Notes under the pieces: generated by a model
Told to the model about the DNA's origin: nothing
What the model saw: the letters and a program-made list of their open reading frames with translations, nothing else
The model's database searches: none
Made by a program: the position numbers and the translations under genes
Assembly: GCF_014656055.1 (NCBI RefSeq)
Contig: NZ_BNBR01000002.1
Coordinates: 809,164-873,163 of the forward strand
Direction of reading: 5' to 3'
DNA length: 64,000 bases
From: Streptomyces griseosporeus
GTDB lineage: Bacteria; Actinomycetota; Actinomycetes; Streptomycetales; Streptomycetaceae
Shown: in pieces, positions 16,044 through 23,720 of the stretch
How positions within the stretch are numbered: the stretch's first letter is position 1
How the letters are laid out: every line of letters begins with the position of its first letter

Positions 16044-17408
16044 CTACTTGCGGCCCGGCGTCCAGTTCATGCCCCACCCGTAGGCGTGGTCGACGGTGCG
16101 CTGCGGGCTCACCCCGCGCTCCGGGATCAGGTAGCGGGCTTCGCGCTGGACGACGAGGTCGCCGCCGGTGTTGGTGAGGAGCGCCAGGGCGCACACCGGC
16201 GAGGGGACGGTGCACTCGTCGAGGGAGAAGTCCACGGGCGCGCCGTACTGCGGCTGGAGCGTGACCGTGGCGTGCAGGTCGGCGAAGGAGCGGGCGCCCT
16301 CGTAGATGGTGACGAAGACGAGGATGCGCCGGAAGTCACGGATGTGGTCGAGGTTGACGGTGAGGTTCTCGCCCGTCGCGACGGCGCCGGTGCGGTCGTC
16401 GCCGTCGAGGTGGATGTACGGCGGCTGGTGCAGCGCCCCGTAGGCGTTGCCGAGGGCCTGTACGACTCCCTTGCGGCCGTCGGCGAGTTCGTACAGGGCG
16501 CACAGGTCCAGGTCGAGGTCGGAGTGCATGGCGACGGCCCGGCCGCGCTTGCTGCCCCAGCCGGAGAACTGCTTGCGGACCTGCCAGTTGAGGTTGACGC
16601 GCAGGGCGCCGGAGGTGCCGCCCTGCTTGGTGAGGGAGACCGAGGGGGACGCCTTGGTGAGCGTCACCTTGGTCAGGCGCACGGGCTGCGCGGGCGGGGG
16701 CGCGGGGGCGGCCGGGGGCGGCGGCGGAGCGCCGTACGGCGATTGCGGTGGCGCGGTGTACGACGGCTGCGGTGGGGCGGGGGGCGCCGGTTGCGGCGGT
16801 GCGGGGTACGCGGGCTGCGGAGGGGTCGTGGACGCCGGTGGCGCGGGGGCGGTGGGTGCCTGCTGCGGCGGTGCCGTGTGCTGCGGCTCGTCGACCGTGA
16901 TGCCGAAGTCGGTGGCGAGGCCCTCCAGGCCGCTGTCGTAGCCCTGTCCGACGGCCCGGAACTTCCAGGCGCCCTGGCGGCGGTAGAACTCGCCGAGCAC
17001 GAAGGCGGTCTCCACGCTCGCGCCGGTGCTGTCGAAGCGGGCGACGACGGTGTCCCGGGCCGCGTCACGGACCTCGATGTACAGGCCGGGCACCCGGCCG
17101 AACGTGCCGCCGTCGGCGGAGGCCGCCACGACGACCGTCTCGACCGTGCCCTCCACGCGCGCGAGGTCGACCAGCAGCGTGTCGGTCACCTGATCGCCCG
17201 CGGCGCGTTTGCCCTCGTGGCGCACGGCGCCGGAAGCGTGCCCGGGCTGGTTGTAGAAGACGAAGTCCGCGTCGGTGCGGACCTTTCCGCCGACCAGCAG
17301 CAGGGCCGAGGCGTCCACGTCGGGCACGCCCGGCCCCGGGCGCCAGCCCAGCTCGACGCGGAGTGCCGTGGCCGGCACCGGCGTGTTCGATCCCTTCGGC
17401 ATTGACAT
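16044..17408 (-). CDS. Tellurium-resistance (TerD) family protein with two TerD-like domains
   Basis: 454 residues from ATG 17408 ([26 protein letters not shown] just upstream). The first domain, residues 1 to about 185, is a Ca2+-binding TerD fold ([59 protein letters not shown]). A Pro/Ala/Gln-rich linker of about 75 residues follows, then a second TerD/TerA-like domain ([51 protein letters not shown]). TerD-family proteins in Streptomyces are linked to metal and membrane stress and to development. The protein is cytosolic, with no signal peptide. It is divergent from the DUF6643 gene. Confidence 0.87.
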   Translation of the reverse strand: MSMPKGSNTPVPATALRVELGWRPGPGVPDVDASALLLVGGKVRTDADFVFYNQPGHASGAVRHEGKRAAGDQVTDTLLVDLARVEGTVETVVVAASADGGTFGRVPGLYIEVRDAARDTVVARFDSTGASVETAFVLGEFYRRQGAWKFRAVGQGYDSGLEGLATDFGITVDEPQHTAPPQQAPTAPAPPASTTPPQPAYPAPPQPAPPAPPQPSYTAPPQSPYGAPPPPPAAPAPPPAQPVRLTKVTLTKASPSVSLTKQGGTSGALRVNLNWQVRKQFSGWGSKRGRAVAMHSDLDLDLCALYELADGRKGVVQALGNAYGALHQPPYIHLDGDDRTGAVATGENLTVNLDHIRDFRRILVFVTIYEGARSFADLHATVTLQPQYGAPVDFSLDECTVPSPVCALALLTNTGGDLVVQREARYLIPERGVSPQRTVDHAYGWGMNWTPGRK

Positions 17409-17640
17409 GTGGGCCCCCATCACGCCTCACCGCGCCGGGCCGCTCCCGGCACTCGCTTCCGATGCCTACCCAACCGCCGGTAACGCCCTCGGAACTCGGC
17501 GTTTACCAGATCCGGGCCCGGCGTGGTGTCCCTTTTTCCCATGTTCGCTCTCATTGGGGAAGCCAGGTCACTCCGGGCACGGAAAACAACCCTCTTATCG
17601 GTCTCCCCAACCAGCACATCGTGGGCTTAACTTATGTGCC

Positions 17641-18072
17641 ATGACCTCCCCCCGCTCCACTTATGGTGGCGGCTACTACTCCGCCTCCTTCCCGGACACC
17701 CCGATCTACGACTCGCTCGTGGCCGAGCGGGGCACCCCGCAGATCGCCCCGATCCGGGTCCCCGCGGCCTACGACACGCCGGGCGCAGGCCTGCCCGCGC
17801 TGCCCTCGGCCCTGCCCGCCCTTCCGGCGGCCCCGTCCCAGCCCGCCTACGGCTATCCGCACGCGCAGCAGCCCGCACCGCTGCAGCAGGCGCCCGCGGC
17901 GTACATCCCGCAGCAGGCGACCGCCCCGCGCGGCTACCCGGGCCCGTATCCGCAGCAGCCGCGTCCCGCCGCACCCGCCGCGGGCTACGAGGCGATGCGT
18001 CCCGCGGCCCCGCGTCCTGCCCCGGCTCCCTACCAGGATCCGTACAACAACCAGCAGTACCGCGGCTACTGA
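17641..18072 (+). CDS. DUF6643-like proline-rich protein
   Basis: 143 residues from ATG 17641. It begins TSPRSTYGGGYYSASFPDTP then IYDSLVAERGTPQIAPIRVP, a short conserved head. The rest is disordered and rich in Pro, Ala, Gln and Tyr (AYGYPHAQQPAPLQQAPAAY, YPGPYPQQPRP, ending NNQQYRGY). No signal peptide or membrane segment. The family appears restricted to Streptomyces and relatives. Function unknown. The 230-base gap to the divergent TerD gene should hold both promoters. Confidence 0.75.
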   Translation: MTSPRSTYGGGYYSASFPDTPIYDSLVAERGTPQIAPIRVPAAYDTPGAGLPALPSALPALPAAPSQPAYGYPHAQQPAPLQQAPAAYIPQQATAPRGYPGPYPQQPRPAAPAAGYEAMRPAAPRPAPAPYQDPYNNQQYRGY

Positions 18073-18115
18073 TCCGCCGTCCCCGGCTGTCGGTGCCGGC
18101 TGGCACGATGGTCAC

Positions 18116-18940
18116 ATGGGGAATGCGGAGCTGCAGTCGATTCATGTCCATCCGGTCAAGGCGTTCCGGGCACTGTCCGTCCGGGAGGCCGTCGTGGAGC
18201 CCTGGGGGCTGGCCGGAGACCGACGCTGGGTGCTGATCGACGACGGGGGAAAGGTCGTCACGCAACGCCAGCAGCCGCGGCTCGCCCTGGCCGCCGCCGA
18301 GCCTCTGCCCGGCGGCGGCCTCCGCTTGTCCGCGCCCGGCCTGGACCCGCTGGAGGTCGCCGTCCCGGAGCCGGGGGACACGGTCACGGTGGACATCTTC
18401 GGCGACAAGGTGGAAGGCGTCCTCGCCGACACCGCCGCGCACACCTGGTGCGGCGCCTACCTCGGGACCGGGACCCGTCTGGTGCACATGGACGACCCCG
18501 CCACGCGCCGCCCGGTCGACCCGGACTACGCCCTGCCGGGCGAGACGGTCTCCTTCGCCGACGGCTTCCCCCTGCTCGTCACCACGACCGCTTCCCTCGA
18601 CGCGCTCAACGCGCTCGTCGCGAAGGGCGATCACGCGCACGAGGGCCCGCTGCCGATGAACCGCTTCCGGCCCAACCTGGTGGTCGCGGGCACCGCGGCG
18701 TGGGCCGAGGACGACTGGACCCGCATCGCCGTCGGGGAGGTCGAGTTCCGCGTCGCCAAGGTGTGCGGCCGGTGCGTGGTGACCACCACCGACCAGCACA
18801 GCGCCACCCGCGGCAAGGAACCGCTGCACACCCTCGGCCGCCACCGCCGCATGAACGGGAGCCTGGTCTTCGGCCAGAACCTGGTGCCGCTCGGCCCCGG
18901 CACGATACGGGTGGGCGACCCGGTCAGGATCCTCGGCTAG
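18116..18940 (+). CDS. MOSC domain-containing protein (mARC/YcbX-like)
   Basis: 274 residues from ATG 18116. N-terminal MOSC beta-barrel (LQSIHVHPVKAFRALSVREA, VEPWGLAGDRRWVLID) then a MOSC domain (NRFRPNLVVAG, DWTRIAVGEVEFRVAKVCGR, CVVTTTDQHSATRGKEPLHT). The conserved Cys of the VCGRC motif is the presumed molybdenum-cofactor ligand, as in mARC/YcbX enzymes. Those enzymes reduce N-hydroxylated compounds with an electron-transfer partner. No separate ferredoxin domain is present. The stop codon overlaps the stop of the convergent nucleotidyltransferase gene. Confidence 0.88.
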   Translation: MGNAELQSIHVHPVKAFRALSVREAVVEPWGLAGDRRWVLIDDGGKVVTQRQQPRLALAAAEPLPGGGLRLSAPGLDPLEVAVPEPGDTVTVDIFGDKVEGVLADTAAHTWCGAYLGTGTRLVHMDDPATRRPVDPDYALPGETVSFADGFPLLVTTTASLDALNALVAKGDHAHEGPLPMNRFRPNLVVAGTAAWAEDDWTRIAVGEVEFRVAKVCGRCVVTTTDQHSATRGKEPLHTLGRHRRMNGSLVFGQNLVPLGPGTIRVGDPVRILG

Positions 18941-19710
18941 GCCGTCGCGGCAGGGTGGTCGTACTCGGCCAGCGTCCGCTCGATCGCCGGTGCGAGAAAG
19001 GCGCGGGTCGCGTCGGCCCTGCGGGCCCGCCAGGCCGGGGAGGCCGGCGGCGGGGTGCCGTACCGGCGGCGGCGGATGTCGTCGACGACGTCGGCGGGGG
19101 CGCCCAGGCCGGTGAGGACGTCCAGGGCCTCGCCCTTGGTGATGAGCCGGCCCGTCGCCAGCGTGACGCGCGCCCGGGCGAGGGTGAGCAGTCCGAGGTA
19201 GACCCAGACGTCCTGGAGCCAGCGCGCCGGGTGGTCCACGGCGGGCCGCCAGTAGGTGCGCAGGTCCCGGCGGACGAAGCCGGCGAGGTCCGCGTCGCCG
19301 ACCGGCGGCAGCAGGTCCGCCGGGGGCGGTCCGTGCAACACCCGGCCGAACACGTGCAGTTCGCGGCGGGTCACCAGGGTGACGGGGCGGTACTGGGTCT
19401 GCCGGTGCGCCCAGGTGAAGTGCGGCCGGTCGGGGTCCGCCCACTCGTCGGCGGCGACGTAGGTGCAGTGGAGGCCCTCCGCCAGGGGCAGCGTTTCGTC
19501 GAGCGCGGTGTGCGCCCGGGTCAGGAACTCCTCCTCGTCGGGCGGGCAGCGGCGGGCGACGACCGCGATCAGGTCCAGGTCGCTGCGGCCGGGCCGGTAG
19601 TCGCCCCCGGCGAGCGAGCCGTGCGCCCACACGGCGAGCAGCGACGGCAGGGGCCGGACGGCGTGCAGGAACCGGTCGAGGAGGTGCCGCGTCGCGTCGT
19701 CGTCGGTCAT
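18937..19710 (-). CDS. Nucleotidyltransferase (aminoglycoside adenylyltransferase-like)
   Basis: 257 residues from ATG 19710. Pol-beta nucleotidyltransferase core: AVWAHGSLAGGDYRPGRSDL then DLIAVV, giving the GS...DxD pattern that binds Mg-ATP. The C-terminal half is helical (RWLQDVWVYLGLLTLARARV, LITKGEALDVLTGL), as in AadA-type DUF4111 proteins. It could adenylylate a small molecule such as an aminoglycoside, or be a housekeeping relative. Resistance cannot be claimed from sequence alone. A smaller nucleotidyltransferase of the same superfamily lies at 23231. Confidence 0.75.
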   Translation of the reverse strand: MTDDDATRHLLDRFLHAVRPLPSLLAVWAHGSLAGGDYRPGRSDLDLIAVVARRCPPDEEEFLTRAHTALDETLPLAEGLHCTYVAADEWADPDRPHFTWAHRQTQYRPVTLVTRRELHVFGRVLHGPPPADLLPPVGDADLAGFVRRDLRTYWRPAVDHPARWLQDVWVYLGLLTLARARVTLATGRLITKGEALDVLTGLGAPADVVDDIRRRRYGTPPPASPAWRARRADATRAFLAPAIERTLAEYDHPAATA

Positions 19711-20017
19711 CGGGTCAGTCTGCCGCCGCCCACCGCCGCGCGACACCCCCGCCCGTCCCCTACGGCCCCCGCCCCCGCCCGGAGGGCCGCTGCCGGGCCC
19801 CCTGACGTCCCCTTCCGGCCTTCCCTCCGCATCCTTTCCGCCGTTCCGGAACCGGCGCCGCCGAGTGGGGAACCCTCCCGCGGGCGCCGCTCGTTGGGAG
19901 GGGTGTGGGCAGTTCGTGAGCGGTGCCGGCCAGGGGTGATTTCCCTCTCTCTTGACCGGACCCTCGCGTGAACGGCCGCACCCGGGGTTATCACGGAGCG
20001 GGAAGGGGGGTGTGACG
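19711..20017. other. Divergent intergenic region
   Basis: About 300 bases between the nucleotidyltransferase (minus) and the Rv1733c-like gene (plus). No gene is supported. It must contain both promoters. The strong ribosome binding site GGAAGGGGGG at 20001-20010 sets the downstream start. No other structure is clear. Confidence 0.4.
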
Positions 20018-20623
20018 GTGCGAGCGATCAGCGGCCTGTGGCGCTGGCGGCACAACCCGCTGCGCCGCGGTACCGACCTGGCCGAGGCCTGGGTCGCCCT
20101 CGCGGCCCTCGTGCTGCTCCTGGTGGCCGCGCCCCTGGCCGGTGTCCTCGTCGGCGGTCTCGCCCAGGACGCCCTCCAGCAGTCCGTCCGCGACCAGCAC
20201 CACGACCGGCACGCGGTGACGGCCACCGTCGTGCGCGCGCTGGATCGTGCGGCGCTGGAGACGGACCCCGAGAGCATCACGGGCCGCGGCGCGCGCAGCC
20301 GCGTCGTCGCCGACTGGCGGGCCCCGGACGGCTCGTCCCACCACGGGCCGGTCCTGGCGAGCCTGAAGACCCCCCGCCCCGGCGACCACTTCACGCTGTG
20401 GACCGACACCCACGGTGGCATAGTGGCCCGCCCGCTGGACCCGGCGACGGCGACGACGCACGCCGTCCTCGCCGGCTTCGGCACCGCCATGCTGGCCGCG
20501 GGCCTCGTCGAGGGCGGCAGACGGCTGACCGTCTGGCGCATGGTCCGCCGCCGGTACGCGCGCTGGGACCAGGCCTGGGACCGGACCGGCCCGGACTGGG
20601 GCCGCACCGGCACCGGCAGCTGA
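20018..20623 (+). CDS. Rv1733c-like conserved membrane protein
   Basis: 201 residues from GTG 20018 (GGAAGGGGGG seven bases upstream; GTG 20012 is too close to it). Layout: basic start with paired Arg/Trp (GLWRWRHNPLRRGTDLAEAW), a first helix (VALAALVLLLVAAPLAGVLV), an extracellular domain of about 110 residues, and a second helix (HAVLAGFGTAMLAAGLVEGG). The C-terminal tail is cytosolic (RYARWDQAWDRTGPDWGR). This is the arrangement of the Rv1733c family of actinobacteria, of unknown biochemical function. Streptomyces genomes carry several paralogues. Confidence 0.8.
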   Translation: MRAISGLWRWRHNPLRRGTDLAEAWVALAALVLLLVAAPLAGVLVGGLAQDALQQSVRDQHHDRHAVTATVVRALDRAALETDPESITGRGARSRVVADWRAPDGSSHHGPVLASLKTPRPGDHFTLWTDTHGGIVARPLDPATATTHAVLAGFGTAMLAAGLVEGGRRLTVWRMVRRRYARWDQAWDRTGPDWGRTGTGS

Positions 20624-20773
20624 CGGCGTTCCGCCTCCGGTCAACCCCCGCCCCCCGCGCACGCTACGGTGGACCGGCCGACTCTTCGGCGACATCCCGC
20701 ACATGAGGGAGCCGGTCAGGCGCCCGGGGGCGAACGAGCCATCAGGTACGACGAGGTGGGGGCACAGCAACGC

Positions 20774-23209
20774 ATGGCACAGGGCACGGTCCAGGTGACG
20801 CACACCGGCACCTCGCGGTGGCGGCGCCGCACGGGTGAGTACACGTCGCTCGCCGCCGCCCTGGAGGCCGCGGCCGACGGTGACGTCCTCACCATCGCCC
20901 CCGGCACCTACCGGGAGAACCTCGTCCTCCAGCGGGCGGTCACGCTGCGCGGCCCGGAGGGCTCCCCCGGCAGCGTGCGCATCGCGCCCGCCGACGGGGT
21001 GCCGCTGACCGTGCGGGCCTCCGCGGTCGTGCAGGACCTGCATGTGGAGGGGCAGGACGCCGCCGCGCCCGCGCTGCTGGTGGAGGAGGGGACGCCGGAG
21101 CTGCGGGACATCCGTGTCGTGACCCGCTCGGCCGCCGGGATCGAGGTCCGCGGGGCCGCGCGGCCGACCGTGCGGCGGTGCACCGTGGACAACCCGGCCG
21201 GCGTCGGCATCGCCGTCCTGGACGGCGGGGGCGGGGTGTTCGAGGACTGCGAGGTGGTCGCGGCCGGGCAGTCCGGGGTCGCGGTGCGCGGCGGCGCCCA
21301 CCCCCGGCTGGAGCGCTGCCGGGTGCACCACGCCTCCGGCGCGGGCCTGAGCGCGACGGGTGAGAACTCCGCGCTGGAGGCGGTGGGCTGCGAGGTGTAC
21401 GAGGTCCGCGGCAGCGGGGTGCAGATCACCGGCCGGGCCACCGCCCACCTCACCGACTGCGATGTGCACCGCACCACCGCCGACGGCGTCACCCTCGACA
21501 CCGACGCCGTGCTGACGCTCGCCGACTGCCGCATCCACGACATCCCGGAGAACGCGGTCGACCTGCGCTCCCGTTCGGTGCTCACGCTGACCCGGACGAC
21601 GGTGCGTCAGTTCGGCCGCAACGGCCTGTCCGTGTGGGACCCGGGCACGCGCGTGGACGCCAACCAGTGCGAGATCTTCGACAGCACCGGCGACTACCCG
21701 GCCGTCTGGGTCAGCGACGGCGCGACCGCCGTGCTGGACTCCTGCCGGGTGCACGACGTGCCCGACGCGCTGTTCGTCCTGGACCGCGGCTCGCGCGCGG
21801 ACGTCGTCGACAGCGACCTCTCCCAGGTCCGCAACACCGCCGTGTCGGTCAGCGACGGGGCCACCGCCCAGCTCGACGACTGCCGGATCCGGGACGCGGC
21901 GACCGGCGCCTGGTTCCGCGACCACGGCAGCGGCGGCACGCTGAACAACTGCACGCTGGACGGCACCCAGACCGGCGTGATCGTCACCAAGGGCGCCGAC
22001 CCCACCGTCGAGCGGTGCACGGTCGACTCCCCCGCCGAGGCCGGGTTCTACGTCTCCGCGGGCGGCCGCGGCACCTTCGCCCACTGCCGGGTCACGGGCA
22101 GCGGCGGATACGGCTTCCATGTGATCGACGGCTGCCGTACGACGCTGCGCCGGTGCCGCACGGAGCGGTGCGCGCGCGGCGGGTACGAGTTCGCCGAGGG
22201 CGGCCCGGACGCGGCGCCGGGCACCGGCCCGGTCGTGGAGGAGTGCACCAGCGACGAGAGCGGCGGGCTGCGTGCCCCCGCGGTGCTGGAGACGGCCGTG
22301 CAGACGGTGAGCCCCGCGCCGGGGCTGCTCGCCTCGGTGCCCGAGCCCCGCCCCGAGGCGCAGCCGGCCGCCGCGCCGGAGGCGACCGGGACGCCGGCGC
22401 GGACCAGCAAGGACGTCCTGGCCGAACTCGACGCCCTGGTCGGGCTGGACAGCGTCAAGCGTGAGGTGCGGGCGCTCACCGACATGATCGAGGTGGGGCG
22501 GCGCCGACAGCGGGCCGGGCTGAAGGCGGCCTCGGTCAAGCGGCACCTGGTCTTCACCGGCTCCCCCGGCACCGGCAAGACCACCGTCGCCCGCCTCTAC
22601 GGCGAGATCCTCGCCTCCCTCGGCGTGCTGGAGAAGGGTCATCTCGTCGAGGTGTCGCGGGTGGACCTCGTCGGCGAGCACATCGGCTCGACCGCCATCC
22701 GCACCCAGGAGGCGTTCGAACGGGCCCGCGGCGGCGTGCTGTTCATCGACGAGGCGTACGCGCTGTCGCCGGAGGACGCGGGCCGCGACTTCGGCAAGGA
22801 GGCCATCGACACGCTGGTGAAGCTGATGGAGGACCACCGGGACGCGGTCGTGGTGATCGTCGCCGGGTACACGGCGGAGATGGAGCGGTTCCTGTCCGTC
22901 AACCCGGGCGTAGCCTCCCGCTTCTCACGGACCATCACCTTCTCCGACTACGGCCCCGAGGAGCTGCTGCGGATCGTGGAGCAGCAGGCCGAGGAGCACG
23001 AGTACCGGCTGGCGCCGGGCACGGGCGAGGCGCTGCTGAAGTACTTCACGGCGATCCCGAAGGGCGCCGCGTTCGGCAACGGCCGTACGGCGCGGCAGAC
23101 GTTCGAGGCGATGGTGGAGCGGCACGCGGGCCGGGTGGCGCAGGTCCCGGAGCCGAGCACCGACGATCTGACGCTGCTGTACCCGGAGGACCTACCGGAG
23201 CTGCCCTGA
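20774..23209 (+). CDS. Right-handed beta-helix protein fused to a CbbX/SpoVK-type AAA+ ATPase
   Basis: 811 residues from ATG 20774 (GAGGTGGGGG about 12 bases upstream). Residues 1 to about 520 form a long right-handed parallel beta-helix of repeated 22-23-residue turns with regular Cys and Asp positions (for example VRRCTVDNPAGVGIAVLDGG, LERCRVHHASGAGLSATGEN, LTDCDVHRTTADGVTLDTDA). A Pro/Ala-rich linker follows. Residues about 560-800 are an AAA+ module: Walker A GSPGTGKTTVA, Walker B GGVLFIDEAYALSPEDAGRD, and a sensor region (VVVIVAGYTAEMERFLSVNP). It resembles CbbX, SpoVK and the EccA ATPases of type VII secretion. No signal peptide. The substrate it remodels is unknown. Confidence 0.87.
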   Translation: MAQGTVQVTHTGTSRWRRRTGEYTSLAAALEAAADGDVLTIAPGTYRENLVLQRAVTLRGPEGSPGSVRIAPADGVPLTVRASAVVQDLHVEGQDAAAPALLVEEGTPELRDIRVVTRSAAGIEVRGAARPTVRRCTVDNPAGVGIAVLDGGGGVFEDCEVVAAGQSGVAVRGGAHPRLERCRVHHASGAGLSATGENSALEAVGCEVYEVRGSGVQITGRATAHLTDCDVHRTTADGVTLDTDAVLTLADCRIHDIPENAVDLRSRSVLTLTRTTVRQFGRNGLSVWDPGTRVDANQCEIFDSTGDYPAVWVSDGATAVLDSCRVHDVPDALFVLDRGSRADVVDSDLSQVRNTAVSVSDGATAQLDDCRIRDAATGAWFRDHGSGGTLNNCTLDGTQTGVIVTKGADPTVERCTVDSPAEAGFYVSAGGRGTFAHCRVTGSGGYGFHVIDGCRTTLRRCRTERCARGGYEFAEGGPDAAPGTGPVVEECTSDESGGLRAPAVLETAVQTVSPAPGLLASVPEPRPEAQPAAAPEATGTPARTSKDVLAELDALVGLDSVKREVRALTDMIEVGRRRQRAGLKAASVKRHLVFTGSPGTGKTTVARLYGEILASLGVLEKGHLVEVSRVDLVGEHIGSTAIRTQEAFERARGGVLFIDEAYALSPEDAGRDFGKEAIDTLVKLMEDHRDAVVVIVAGYTAEMERFLSVNPGVASRFSRTITFSDYGPEELLRIVEQQAEEHEYRLAPGTGEALLKYFTAIPKGAAFGNGRTARQTFEAMVERHAGRVAQVPEPSTDDLTLLYPEDLPELP

Positions 23210-23230
23210 CCCGTCGGCTGCCCTGCCCCG

Positions 23231-23680
23231 TCAGCTCTCGCAGGCCCGCAGCAGGGCGGCGAGCAGCCCGGAGGGGTCGTACAGGGCCCGGGAGCCGTCG
23301 GTGACGACCCGCCGGGTGCCGGGGTCGACGGGGCCGGTGCGCGCCCAGTCCGGGTGGGCGACGCCGATCTCCACCTCCAGGCCGTCTTCGGCGAGGTGAC
23401 GGTACTCGGTGACGGGCCCCCACTGCCCGGTGCGGATCCGGGCGCCGAGGCCGAGTCCGGCCACCCAGGCGCCGTCCGCGTAGGCCTCCGGGGCGGAGGT
23501 GAGCAGGACCAGGTCGACGTCCGAGTCGGGGCGGGCCGCGCCGCGCGCCCAGGAGCCGGCCAGCAGCAGGCCGGTGACGTCGGCGCGGGCGGCGGCCCAG
23601 CGGGTGGCGCGGTCGAGCAGCTCGGCGACCTGGGCGTGGCGCTCCCCCGAGGGCGTCGGCTCGTGGGCGGCCCTGGTCAT
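23231..23680 (-). CDS. Small nucleotidyltransferase-domain protein
   Basis: 149 residues from ATG 23680 (GAGGAG seven bases upstream). Pol-beta/MNT core: VTGLLLAGSWARGAARPDSD then VDLVLL, with the GSxxxG and DxD metal-binding residues intact. A second acidic residue lies in LEVEIGVAHPDWAR. There is no substrate-binding helical domain, so this resembles the minimal nucleotidyltransferases. Those often pair with a HEPN protein as toxin-antitoxin or modify small molecules. No HEPN partner is adjacent. It converges on the beta-helix/AAA+ gene. Confidence 0.7.
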   Translation of the reverse strand: MTRAAHEPTPSGERHAQVAELLDRATRWAAARADVTGLLLAGSWARGAARPDSDVDLVLLTSAPEAYADGAWVAGLGLGARIRTGQWGPVTEYRHLAEDGLEVEIGVAHPDWARTGPVDPGTRRVVTDGSRALYDPSGLLAALLRACES

Positions 23681-23720
23681 GCGTACTCCTCGGATGCCGC
23701 GGGAACGTGCCGGGAGAGTC

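Noticed and set aside
19991..22837. Very long open frame on the strand opposite the beta-helix/AAA+ gene
   Set aside because: Composition is that of an antisense shadow of high-GC coding DNA (mostly Arg, Gly, His, Asp and Val), with no domain. The plus-strand protein has clear domains.
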